From NCBI RefSeq assembly GCF_014898815.1, contig NW_026515468.1:310001-374000 (forward strand): a stretch of DNA of 64,000 nucleotides, read 5' to 3'. The position numbers and the translations under genes were made by a program. Of the stretch, positions 49,875 through 61,639 are shown piece after piece. The DNA is from Panonychus citri. Lineage: Eukaryota; Arthropoda; Arachnida; Trombidiformes; Tetranychidae. Numbering within the stretch: the first letter of the stretch is position 1; each line of letters begins with the position of its first letter. A model generated the notes under the pieces. The model did no database searches and had not been told where the DNA came from. It saw nothing but the letters and a program-made list of their open reading frames with translations.

Positions 49875-50365
49875 TGTAAGGGGTTTACACTCATGTGACT
49901 AATTGCGACCCTCTTTTGATTAAATTTCATTTGTCAATCACATTCAAATTTCCCTCTGCCGTTAGAAAGAATAGAATATAAAGAAGATTCTTTTCTAACT
50001 GAAGTCAGTAGAAACAAATGCTTTTACTCACCACTACTACTTTCAAGTTGATTGATAAACTGTTTCCTTTATGTTACTCTAAACCTTAAATCTTTTCCTT
50101 TTCCTCTTTCTATTTACTCCATTTTGATAATTTCTATTTCAACTTAATTTCTTGTGTTACTCTCAATTCATATTTCTAACCTTTGAGTTAATTAAAATTC
50201 AATTACTTTGTGATTTACTTTGTTGTGATATTTTAATTGTGGTCAAGTCTAATTAGTAAAAAGTCATTGACTTTTTGAAATCTTAGTTAGAGAAAATTTG
50301 TCCCCTTTATCGATCTTGGTCCGAGTTCACCAATCGTACAAGAACTCATTTTGTGCACCCTCACA
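49875..50365 (+). repeat. 3' LTR
   Basis: 491 bp, same as the 5' LTR except AA at 49922-49923. Confidence 0.96.
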
Positions 50366-50369
50366 ATGG

Positions 50370-53300
50370 AATGGCCATTAAAAGGTAATACCAACAATCA
50401 CATTTAATTTAATGTCAATTGTGACAATTTTTATCCTCTCACTTTGTTTTGTGCTAAACATTAAAATCAAATCTCATCATAAACTGGACAATGGTCAATG
50501 AGATAAACTTAATAATCAATGAAATTAACTATCCAATCATCTTAATCTTCATCACCATCATCATCATGTTGATCCTAAATGTGATTCAGTTATTTTTATC
50601 CCTCCAATTGAAATATGACAAGAGCAGGAAAAAGTTTCTGCTTCATGTTAATCCGATTCAATTGTTTCCAATCTAATGTCTTTCACAAACAATTGTTTAC
50701 AATTAACTTGGCAAAACTAATTAGCAGACATTTTCAATCATAACTTGATGATGATTAACTGATTGCAAAGGTTAATTGTTTGCAGAAACACAGAAAGTAT
50801 CAAAGGTAATTTCTTGAACCATGAAACCATGAAAAGTAACATGAATAAGAAAAAAACGAGAAAAAAACATTGGAACTTTTTTTCAGCTCAACCAATGAAT
50901 TCATTGTTGTATGATATCATTATCATCCTCATCTTTAGCATCATCATCATCATCATCATTAAAAGTAGAACAGAAGAGAAGAGAGAAAAAAAGTTCTCTC
51001 CTTTTTTTCTCGAAGAAAAAAAAATTCATGTTGACAAACGAGTCGCGAAAATGTTTCTTATCATGAATGAAAATGAACAAATGAAAGAGACTTGATGACA
51101 AGTTATCATCATCTCTTTGTCATCCTTATCATCATAATCATCATTTCATCATAATTAACTTTTGCCCTTGCCCTTTGTTATTAAGCTTAAGAGCTTTTTT
51201 CATCCAGGTAACATTGGAAATGATTGCAACCCCGTTTATTTGTTTACCTCCTACACTTATCATCATCTTCATCATCATCATCATTGTTTACCTTTACTGT
51301 CAGAGGATGATGAAGATGATAATGATCATCAGGTATTATATAAATCCACACCTACAACTATCAACGATGATAATTTCAACTGATAACAATCAATGACTTT
51401 TCAATCAGTTTTACTTTTGAAAAAAGTTTTTTATTGTTTTCCTTATCATCTTGATCCTCTACTTGATCAACATCATCATCTACCTGGATGATGATGATGA
51501 TAAAAGATGAATCTGTTTAGTAAGATAATTTAATTCATAGACTTGATAATCATCATCATCTGTTTATATTTGTTATTATTAATATTTGTTTATCGTTAGT
51601 TATCATTTTGTTTAATGTGTAGGATGAAGATGAAGATGAAAACTAAATCAAGGTGAGGTTGAGATTAAGAAGTTAAATCATCAGCATTTTATCATCATCA
51701 GTTTGCCGACTTTATCATCATCATCAAAGTTAATTGTTTGAATATTGCATTTGATTACAATGAAAGAGACGAACCCATTGTAACAGATTAACACACTCTC
51801 ATTATTTGATAATGAAGGTGTTCATGGTGAGTTTTGATGGAGATAAAGATGAAGATGAAGATGAGGATGAGAAACTGGAGGATCCATGATGATAATGATA
51901 AAGTTGATGAGGAAATCAAACGTCAACGTGATGAAACTTTATGAAAACTCTCTCTCTCTCTCTCTCTCTTTCTGTAACAATATAATTTGTATCAGGGTCA
52001 AGAGAGTGACCTCCAACAGAGGAAGATGATAATGAACATGATGAGAAGTGAAAGTTACTCATCTTCAATGAGAATATTTTATATAAGAGGAAAACAGAAT
52101 GATGATTATGATAAAAACAAAAGAAGATTTAATGAGAAATGAAGAGAAAATAACAAAGAGAAAAAAAGAAGATGATGAAAATGAGTAAGAGATTTTCTTT
52201 CCTCTTCATCTTCATCCTCATCTTCATCTTTTCTTGTTGTTGACTGTTTACCTTTTACACTTTCATCTTGATTATCAACATTTTCCTATTCCAAAGTTAT
52301 AACTTGTGATTGTTATCATGATAATTTTGATAAATTCTCATTCAAGATTCAATAAGTTACCTGAATGAAAAGGTAACTGATAAAATCTTGATTATATATC
52401 ACAACAAACAGGCAAACAAAAAGATTTAATCAAATTTAGTGAGATAATGATAATCATCTTGAACAATCAAGGTAATCAAAAAAGGTAGAAAAGCTCAAGA
52501 GGAAAAGAGTATATTACCAACTGACCAATGGTCATTTTCTTTATTCTGATCATTATCATTGATATTTACCAGAACCATGTTAACATTATTTAAAAGGGTA
52601 AATAAAAATGTAGTCAACAGAAAAGGTAAGACAACAAAAGGTAAAAGATTAGCTTACCTGTTAATCCATTTGTGTGGATATCTAATCAATTGATGATTGA
52701 TAACAATCAACAAATGACCATTTGATACAAAAGGTCAAGATTATCAGTTAGTAATATAAACTCAGTGTGTGATTAGATTCAGTTATTGTTAAAGGTTGAC
52801 AGTTGATGATGATGATGATAATGGGGGATGATGAAGATGAGGAGGAGGAAGAAGAAGGTAAAAGGTGGGTGGTGGTGATAGTGGTCAACATAAGATGGAA
52901 ATTCTATTCTATTATTTTTTTTCTTCTTCTATTCTTAAGGTAAATTATTCTCTCTTTATCTTGACCATTGATATTTAAATCGTAAGTGAAAAGAAACCGT
53001 GAAAACAGAATGGACACAAAAAGTGACCTTTAACCATTTGCAGCATGAAAATTGGCCGATAAACTGGTCTGTATGTGTGTCCACTATGTCCAGTGTCCAG
53101 AGAGAGAGAGAGAGAGACTAAGTCACTCCTATTGTTTGTGTGTCCAGGAAAAAAGAGGCCACCAAATGATTCAGATAATATTAATGTAAAGGTAACATAG
53201 TGAGTGAGAGAGGGTAAGATGAGGATAAGGAAGATCAATTTTCGTGATATTGTCAAGGTAAAGATGAAGATAAGAAAGGGAGAAAATGAAGGAAATGAAA

Positions 53301-56300
53301 AGAAAGAAAATGTCATTTCAATCATCATAGGTAAGAGAATTAGGAAGAGACAAGGTAACTCTTGAAGAATACAGGTAACCAAAGGCACTGCCAAAGGTGA
53401 AGGTACAAAGGTGAATGATCAAAGACATTGAGGTTACCTTATTGTAATCCTATTTGTAGGAAATTGTATCGAGATAAAATAACATGGAAACAAAGAGGCT
53501 TGACTTTCAATGGAATTGACTCTATGGAAGATTATTAATATGATGATAAAGATGATAAGGGGATGAGAGAGAGAGAAAGAGAGAAGGTGAGATGAAGGAT
53601 TAGAACTTTTTAGAACTTTTCTTCTTTTTATATTCTAAATAATAATAAGCATCACTGAAAGAGAATCTGATATTCCTACACAATAGATTCACTTTCTTCA
53701 TCATCATTATCTTCATCTTGATCATCTTTTTGTCTTCCTCAGTTCATTTTAACACGAAATGTTTATTCAATTTGTTACTTTTACCATTACAAAAGAATCG
53801 AAAGTTTTGTAAACTTTTTTGTTCGAAAAAAGAAATTCTCTCTTTTTTTCGATTTTGTCGAATTTTTCAAAGACAAAAGGTGTCACCAAAGTTTCAATTT
53901 CGAATATTGAAACAAAGAGAAAATGAGAATTGGAAAGATGATGAATATGAAGATATTATTATTGTTACGAAGAGAAAATAAATGCTTCGAATAGAGAAAA
54001 GTTTTTTTTTCTCTCTTCTTTATTAGTTCCATTTGTTTTCTCTTTCAATTCATTTTTACATGATAACATTTTCATGGAGTTAATATGAACACAAGGAATA
54101 ACAATTTGTGAATTAAATTAAATTTCAAACAAAAACAAGAAAAAGGAATCAAATTAACTTACAAAATGAATACATGATAATTAGGAAAAGTGAGAGAAAA
54201 GTTTCAAATTTATAATGAAAAAGTTTTCCAAACAATTGAAATGATGAAGATGATGATTATATACTTACACCAGGTACTCACCAGATGGAAGCATAAATTT
54301 GCAATGATGATGATAAGGGATGAAGAGGGTGGGCTAAAGGTAGATAATGATGATGAGCCTGCATCAGTATTTGGAAGGATGAAAAAGATGAAGATGAAAA
54401 ACAAGAAAATGAAGGTTAACAAATGCAATTTCAACGTAAAGGTAAACGACAGACAGAAATAGAGAGAGGAAAGTAAGAGAAAAAGAAAGAAACAATGGAA
54501 GATAAAGAAGACCGGTTAATCCTCATCCTCATCTTCATCATCATCAAGTTATGATGATGATAGGCTAAGCTAAAATTGTGGATAAGTGGTTATAATAATA
54601 AAGGTAAAAAAAACACGAAGATGAAGTTGTCATTCCTATAACCTGTAGACTCTCATCATCATCATCATCATCATTATCATCTCCCTCCTCTTCATCTCAC
54701 TATCTACCTTAAGCAGATGGTTCCCTAAGACCAACAACAACAACAACAACAACTACAACCTCCACCATGAAAACCCACCCGTACCCCTGAGGGCAAAATA
54801 GTAACACCAACAAAAGTTACCAAGAAAACGATACAACCAAAAAAATAAGGAAAGAAAGAGAAAAGTTTTTCCAAGCCACACTTTTACTCTAACACCGCGT
54901 CCCTTTCCTCCTCATCATCTTCATCATCATCATCATCATCATTTTCATCTTCATCATCATTATCTTCATTATAATAGGTTGACTTATCCATTAGCAGATG
55001 ATATCTTCATTGAGAAAGCCAATGTTTACCTGTTTACTTTTAGTTGATAAGTAATATTAACAATTAACATTGGAAACAACAATCAAGTTAATTATTATCA
55101 TTATCATCAGCAACAATTAACATTATTATTATCATAGGAAGACATTATTACCTCTATGTAATAATAATCATCTTTGTCTCATAAATAATAATAATAATCA
55201 TCTTCCCAAGGTAATAAGTAATTAAGGTAACAAAAAGTTGATAATAACTTAATCAACTAAATTAAAATATTACAAACACATACTCACATAAGTTATTATA
55301 ATAACTCAATCAAGACTTTCAGTTGAAACAATTTAATTGTTAGTATTTGCTTGAGATGATTAGTTAATTGTTGCCCAATTTATGTATTTGTGACATTTAA
55401 TTTCTCTGATTATTTATTAACTGTTGCAGGAGAAAAATTAAATTAATGTTAATTGTTTCATTCTCATCTTGATGTGTTACTTGTAAAGTGTTGATTTGAT
55501 TAAGTTGAGCAATTGAATTAAATAAGAAAAGTTTTACCTTATGTTGGACACTTAATAACAATTAACTTTTGATTTAATTTCATCTTTAAATTGTCACCTT
55601 TTTTTTGTCAAATGATAATAATCATTAATTAAAAGAGACAATTTTAATTTTCTCAGGAAAAATTTAACTGTATTTTGTTTCATTGGAATCCATTTATTGA
55701 TGATATGAAAATCAGGAAATTTATTGTTATCATGGTGATTCAGATGAAGATGAATCATCACCATGAAATCCAAGACAAGTGACACTCTGATATTTTACCT
55801 GGAAATATGAAATTAACATGATGGTGGACATAAAGTTCCGAGAATCTGAACTGAATCGGAGATTGATCAAGTTCAGAGAAACTGAATTTCACCATAGAAG
55901 GAAAAAAAAGTTCATCTTCTCATTTAATTTTCCCCTTAATGATGAGATTAAGATGAGAAATATTTATCTTCCCTCGTCTTCATCTTCTCTATCATGATGA
56001 TGATGATAAAAAGTCATGAAAGATGACAACTGATTTATCTCATCATCATCTCTCTCTCAATGTATCATCTTGATTATACTGATAATGAGAAAAGAATCTG
56101 TAACTAAATTAAAGAAACAATTTGCTAATTTGTCAACATTTTCAAGAATCACAATCTTGATTTGACAATCTTTTATCATGATAATACTGAGTAATGATGA
56201 TGAAACTTATGATAATAATTTGCAGCAATTAAACAGCTGATTAATTAGGGTAAAACAATTAACGATTAACAAGAATTAGTTTAAGTGAAAAAATTAATCA

Positions 56301-57656
56301 AGTGACATAAATCAGTTGATCAATTTGTTTCCCAGCAATCAGATAAATTTGATTGCTTATCATGAATCAACGATAAAGGTAAGAAAAAAAAATAAGTTCT
56401 GACTGATCAGAATTCAGTCAATTGGTTATATAACCAATTCTGATCCTGATTCTGATTCTGATTTCATGATGATTGTTTTTTTTTCAATGATTACGATAAT
56501 ATCTCAAGTTAATATGCTTTTAACCTCAAACAAAAAAAAAGGTAATAATATTTATCTTCTTCTTTTATCTTCTTACAGATTTTATCATCTTCATCTTGAG
56601 TGTTCATGGTGGAAAACTCTGAGGGATCGTCTCCTCCTCATGAAGATCCAGAATCGGATAAGACAATGAACAAAAATCTCATCGAGATTCAGTGAAGGAT
56701 GAAATTGATTTGATTGGGAAAAAGGATAAGAAACTTTTCCAAGGAAACTGGATCAATATCAACTTAATATAATCCTCGATTCTGATGATCAAGTGATGAT
56801 GATGAAAATGATGAACATCATCATCAGGAAGTGGAAATGAAACCTTTTTTGTTTTCTCTCAGAATTGAATGATAACTTTGTATATTAGATGTTAGAGACA
56901 AATGGAATGAAAAATTGTGATAAAATCATTGATTCCAATATCATGATGGGTGAAAGTCTTCATCTTCATTTCCAATATCATCTTTAATCATATTAGTTAG
57001 CATCATTTTCATCAACCTTTGCTCACCCTACCACACCCAAAGTCTCCCTCTTAGTGTAGATGACAAATAAGCTGAACCATTTTTGATTGACAGGTTTATT
57101 GTCCCGTGTCAAACAGTTTGGACACAAAATTTTCCGCATCACTTTGCTTACTCATCTTCATTATCATCCTCATCCCTTTGAACATCCTGTTCATCATCCG
57201 CATCCTTTTTTCATCTCAAATCCGAAAGGCTTAATCTCAATCCCTGACAAAGCAGAAAAAAAATCAAATTTTGTTTTTTTCTTTTACACCAACAAATTAA
57301 ATCTCAATCTTAATCCATCATCACAATTTAATCTCCCATCTATAAGATAATCAAAAAGATAGAGAGAGAGAGAGAGAGAAAATGATAATCATTATAATGA
57401 ATTGATAAAGATGAAACTGGTTAACTAATTAACTTTGATTCTGATCACTAATCACGAAGTTAATTAACACACCGTTTAATAAGAGACTAAGGAAAAAAAC
57501 TATTAGATTAAATTACTTTGGGAAGATAAGCTAATCATCATCATTATATCATCTTCATTAATAATACATAAGATAATTATGATTAGTAACTTTGTATCAA
57601 TCGATTGTAATATTAAATCATCATCATCATCATCTTCATCTTCATCATCATCAGCA
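50370..57656. other. Non-coding, AT-rich
   Basis: GAT/ATC repeats, pyrimidine tracts and AATTAA words. I see no conserved coding sequence; the listed short ORFs are low-complexity (Ile/Met/His or Asp strings). Confidence 0.55.
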
Positions 57657-57807
57657 ATGAATCCAGCCCATAGACAACAATTAACCGCAACAATTTGGTT
57701 AATACCAACAATTTACTATATCCTCCTAATCAATTACCTGATACCAATAAGTTTATCCCAACAATTAATTGGAACCAAATTAACTAATTACAAGAAAATT
57801 TCACCAG
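57657..57807 (+). CDS. Possible first exon with signal peptide (unrecognised gene)
   Basis: ATG at 57657 (MNPAHRQQLTATIWLIPTIY) starts a basic/polar N terminus, then a hydrophobic stretch (IWLIPTIYYILLINYLIPIS) like a signal peptide or anchor, then QQLIGTKLTN. The frame meets a good donor, CAG-GTAAGA at 57807/57808, phase 1. The next possible exon (58622) does not fit this phase, so the gene model is incomplete. I do not recognise the product; it could be chance. Confidence 0.3.
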
Positions 57808-58621
57808 GTAAGAAACTTTTACCTTTATTATAAACTTTACTTTCTCTCTCTTTCCTTGATTGAAATTTATCATTTTCAAGCAATTAAATACAAATCATCA
57901 CAACGAAAACATTGACCATTCACAATTAAATGATAGATTGTTGATTGTTACAGTTAATTGTCAAGTACAATTGACTTTTTACCTGCGAAAATGAAAAATA
58001 AAAGTTAAACCCAAAAGCACCTCTCAGGTAAAGTGATGATGATGAAAACCTAACCCTTGAAAACAGAGAAAAGGTTAACTCAAGAGAAAGAGAAAAAAAA
58101 ACTTCTTTTTTTTCGAATATAAACTTTTTCTTCCTCATCATCATCCGTCATCTTCATCTTCCTTCATTGCCTCCCGATCTCAACAAGTTAACAATATAAC
58201 AGCAACAATAACAAAGGTAGAAAATGAAGAAGAAGAAGAAAAAAGAAAAAGTTTTCTCCTTGGATAGAAGAGAAAATAATTTTCTTTTCTTCCATAGGAA
58301 AGAAAAACTTTTTTTACCTGAGAAATTATGAGAAAATTTGAATCAACCCAATTTCCCTCCTTCTTTATACAGGTAGACCCAAAGGTTCACAGGTATTTAT
58401 ATAAGTAGAAAGAGTCTTTTGATTTATATTGATCGTTACAAAACATGTTACCTTTACCTTGGCGCTTTATCATCACCATAAACATCATCATCTCTTTTTT
58501 TTTCATCCTCATCACTTTATTTTGAGGTGAGTCCCTTTGATCATATACAAGCTTTTGACCCACAAGTTATACACACCTTTATCATCATTATCTTCATCAT
58601 CAAATGATGATCATTTTTCAG

Positions 58622-58797
58622 CAAAATGTTTACACCAAAAGTGACCAAATAGTTACCAATGAAAAAGGTATTTTTTTTAAAGGATCGTTGACTTTTCAAT
58701 ATTACCTTGATGGCGATCATCAATACATCGTTGAGGTTAAAGATGAGGATGCTAATCAATTGGCTCTTTCAAAATGTAATCATTTGTGTATTAACTA
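58622..58797 (+). CDS. Possible internal or terminal exon (unrecognised)
   Basis: Starts after a pyrimidine stretch and AG at 58620-58621. QNVYTKSDQIVTNEKGIFF and then GSLTFQYYLDGDHQYIVEVK have ordinary protein composition with alternating beta-like residues, unlike the neighbouring low-complexity ORFs. Ends in TAA. No family recognised, and phase does not match the candidate exon at 57657. Confidence 0.3.
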
Positions 58798-59085
58798 ATA
58801 TAAATTGTCAACATTGTTTCGTCCATTGGTGAACTTTGATTTTCCGTTGCAGTTCGAGTTCGATTTGCGTTCTTAAATTAAGGTTCTGAGACTTGGGAGC
58901 GAAAAGGATCTTGCATTATCGTTCGAGGAATAGTTCAAAAAGTTTCTGTTGTCGGTCGTTGAAAATTGACATGTTTCGATGGATATATTTTCGCTGGTCA
59001 CTTGAATGAAAATCCCCGACAAACGCGCTTGATAACATCTCTGTTACAGTTTTCCATGAAATTTTGAAGTAAGTCTTTGACCAAA

Positions 59086-59614
59086 GAAACAGTTTCAACG
59101 GAGCAGAAACAGACGGAAGATTTTATGACCGTGGTCTTGACCCCTTTTACGACTTTACAACTTAGAACACTTTGCAAGCGACGAGAAACAGTTTACATTT
59201 TAGGTGAAACAGTTTGATTAACAAACATTGAATTCGTGGTTTCTCAATTATAATTAAAAATCACCATGAATTGATTGATTATTGACTTTGCTACTCTATC
59301 AGCTTTTTTTTAAAATTTCAATATTCAGCTCTCGGTTTTTATTGATATATCTAAAGCCCCAGTTTCGTTTATCGTTTAAGTTTATTAATCACTAGAATGA
59401 TGATCAAAAATTAATTTTTGCATCTGATTTGTAGTAATTGATAACTTTTTTGTATAATTTTTACTCAACTGTTTCACCTAAAATGCAAACTGTTTCTCGT
59501 CGCTTGCAAAGTGTTCCCTCTAAGTTGTAAAGGTCAGGACCTTTGAGTTGGAAGACAAGAGTCATAAAATCTTCCCCACCCCCGTTTCTTGCTCGTTGGA
59601 AACTGTTTCTTTTG
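59086..59614. mobile_element. Foldback element next to the MULE
   Basis: Arms 59086-59217 and 59470-59614 are imperfect inverted repeats: the inner part (TTTGCAAGCGACGAGAAAC and complement) is nearly perfect, the outer part has indels. The spacer is about 250 bp with no ORF. It could be a MITE or part of an expanded terminal repeat of the MULE that follows. Confidence 0.7.
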
Positions 59615-60159
59615 GTTCAGTCCTGTTTCACCAATCCTTTAGCAGCTTAGTGAGAAAAGTAAACAATAAGCTCAACATGTTTTTGGTCTTAAAGTTAATT
59701 ATCATATTCTGGTACTTTACGAAAATTCTTGCTAATTTTTCATAGAAAATCAATTCATTGAATTTAATCTTGCACATATTTAATCAACATGAATTTTCAT
59801 ATAAAAAGAATCGGAGAATCTACTGATTGTCCATTTATGTTCTTTCTTTTTCTGTGGTTATTTGAATATGGAATTGGTCAAGAACAAGAGAGGAAACTTC
59901 AACCTTATTTATCAAAATTTTGTTTATAATTTGAGAAATGAAAGTGTAGATAAAAAATATTGGAGATGTTCCGATTCCAAGTGTAGTGTTACATTGATCA
60001 CAGAAAACGATCGGTTATTGAAACATCCATCAGCTCATCAACATATTCATCATTTCGACAAAATCGAATTTTTAAAATCAAAAAATCTAATGATTGATTC
60101 GATTGTTAATGTTCCAACCAGTAAAGTGAGAGAAATTTTTAATTCGGTGAGTTAATTGT

Positions 60160-60161
<2 letters not shown>

Positions 60162-60233
<72 letters not shown>
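60162..60233. repeat. (CT)n microsatellite in the transposase gene
   Basis: About 36 CT units, passing into TCTCATCTCTTACC-type repeats to about 60335. Confidence 0.96.
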
Positions 60234-60235
<2 letters not shown>

Positions 60236-60340
60236 GTCTCATCTCTTACCTCATCTTTCTCATCTCTCTCTCTCATGTCTCATCTCTTACCTCACCTCTC
60301 TCATCTCTCTCATCTCTTACCTCATCTCTCTCATCTCTTA

Positions 60341-60403
60341 TGGTTATTATTATTATTATTATAATTATTATAATTATTATAATTATTATTATTATTATTA
60401 TTA
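60341..60403. repeat. (TTA)n/(ATA) microsatellite
   Basis: Runs of TTA interrupted by TAA triplets. Confidence 0.93.
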
Positions 60404-61639
60404 TGAGAGGAAGAGCTTTCTTTGATTTCAAATGGACAATCAACTAATTCAGTTCCACTTTTCAAGAGTTTGAAAACTAGTTTATCAAAGAAAAAAAAAT
60501 ATCCTGAGGATAAGGGACAGTTAACCAAATAATTATTCCTCAAGATTATCAATTAACTAAATATAATGAAAATTTCTTCTAAGCTCATCTAATCCAACAA
60601 ATGGAATATTAGTTTTGGAACAATTCAATTTCTATACTTATTATGTCGTCAAAGAGTTTATGTAGATGGGACATTCGAAGTTGCTCCTCGATTTTGTCAA
60701 TTGTTCACCTTTATATTTAGTTAATGAGGAAATGTTTTGTGCAATTTATTCATTGCTCCCTGATAAGAAATTGATAACATACAGAAAATTAATAATAGAA
60801 ATTAAATCAATTGCTAATCAAAATGGTTTGAACTTCAATCCCCAGCATTTACACTGTGATTTTGAATTAGCTATCATACAAAGTATGAAGATTGAATTTC
60901 CTAATATCTCAATTCATGGTTGTTACTTTCATTATGCTCAATGTTTAATGAGAAAAATTCAAAATTTAGGAATGAAAAGTTTATATGAAAATAATCAACA
61001 ATACAAACAGGTAATTAAAAGGTGTGTAGCTTTACCTTTAATGAGCTTAGATGATATTGATTCTGCTTGGTTTTTAATTAATGAATGTAATCAATTAAAT
61101 GATGACAAATTGAATAAGTTTCTGTATTATGTTCAATCTAATTGGTTGGATGATGACGCTACTTTCCCGAGAGCGATTTGGAATCACCACGAAAATTATG
61201 GTACCAGGACAACAAATCATCTCGAGGGTTTTCATAATAAATTGAATAGACACTTTGATAATCATTCGCCTAACCTATTCAAACTGATTGAAACATTACA
61301 AAGCTTAGAAATGGAATCAAAAATTGATCTATCTCATGTGATGAACGGTAAAAATGTCCATTATAAAAATAAGAAATATGAACGAATTAATGAAAATTAT
61401 AAGTTTTATACTGTAAGTTATCAAAATGATGCGATTGATTTACTTGATTATCTTGATTTATCAACTAATTTGATGTGATTTTAAATAAACTAAAACAATT
61501 GTCTTCTTCGGAGATTTAGCCCATCTCTTTATGCTAATGAGCTTGTTTACTTTTCTCACTAAGCTGCTAAAGGATTGGTGAAACAGGAATATACCGTTTC
61601 TTTTTGGTCGGAAAGACTGTAAAATGTTATTTGACCTTA

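Larger units (their letters stand above)
40220..50365 (+). mobile_element. Ty3/gypsy-type LTR retrotransposon with extra 3' genes
   Basis: Full-length insertion of 10,146 bp: LTRs 40220-40710 and 49875-50365, both TG...CA, flanked by ATGG (40216-40219 and 50366-50369). Order: primer site, leader, Gag with CCHC knuckle, protease, RT with YIDD, RNase H, HHCC/DD35E integrase. RT and RNase H before integrase is the Ty3/gypsy order. About 3.1 kb follows integrase, with a RING/TRAF-type zinc-finger ORF and an exonuclease remnant. Gag is broken by a MITE and pol by several frameshifts, so this copy looks inactive, yet the LTRs differ at only two adjacent positions. About 18 copies of an AAGTC...GACTT inverted repeat are spread along it. 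Confidence 0.95.
59868..61478 (+). pseudogene. MULE transposase with FLYWCH zinc finger, broken
   Basis: First part (59868-60155): a FLYWCH finger, with F/Y and W in KKYWRC, the Cys pair CSDSKC, and paired His in HQHIHH. A GTGAGT donor-like site at the end (60149) followed by a (CT)n tract suggests an intron or a repeat insertion. Second part (about 60530-61478): CRQRVYVDGTFEVAPRFC carries the first catalytic Asp in one frame; a frameshift near 60707 leads into the 270-residue frame with YSLLPDKKLITYRKLI, HCDFELAIIQ (second Asp), the GCYFHYAQCL block, and TTNHLEGFHNKLN with the Glu. This is the MULE DDE domain in order. The (CT)n, stops and frameshift make it inactive. Confidence 0.82.
59622..61588 (+). 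mobile_element. FLYWCH/MULE (Mutator-like) transposon, decayed
   Basis: An inverted repeat of about 48 bp (59622-59669 and 61541-61588, CCTGTTTCACCAATCCTTTA at the left) brackets the transposase gene. The outer limits and the target duplication were not found; the true ends may lie further out. Confidence 0.7.

Noticed and set aside
40603..50276. CRISPR-like interpretation of the regularly recurring AAGTC...GACTT motif
   Set aside because: Spacing is irregular, copies lie in coding frames of a eukaryotic retrotransposon, and there are no spacers of constant length.
54190..54462. Overlapping ORFs on both strands
   Set aside because: Met/Lys and Phe/Ile strings from GATGAA-type repeats, no domain.
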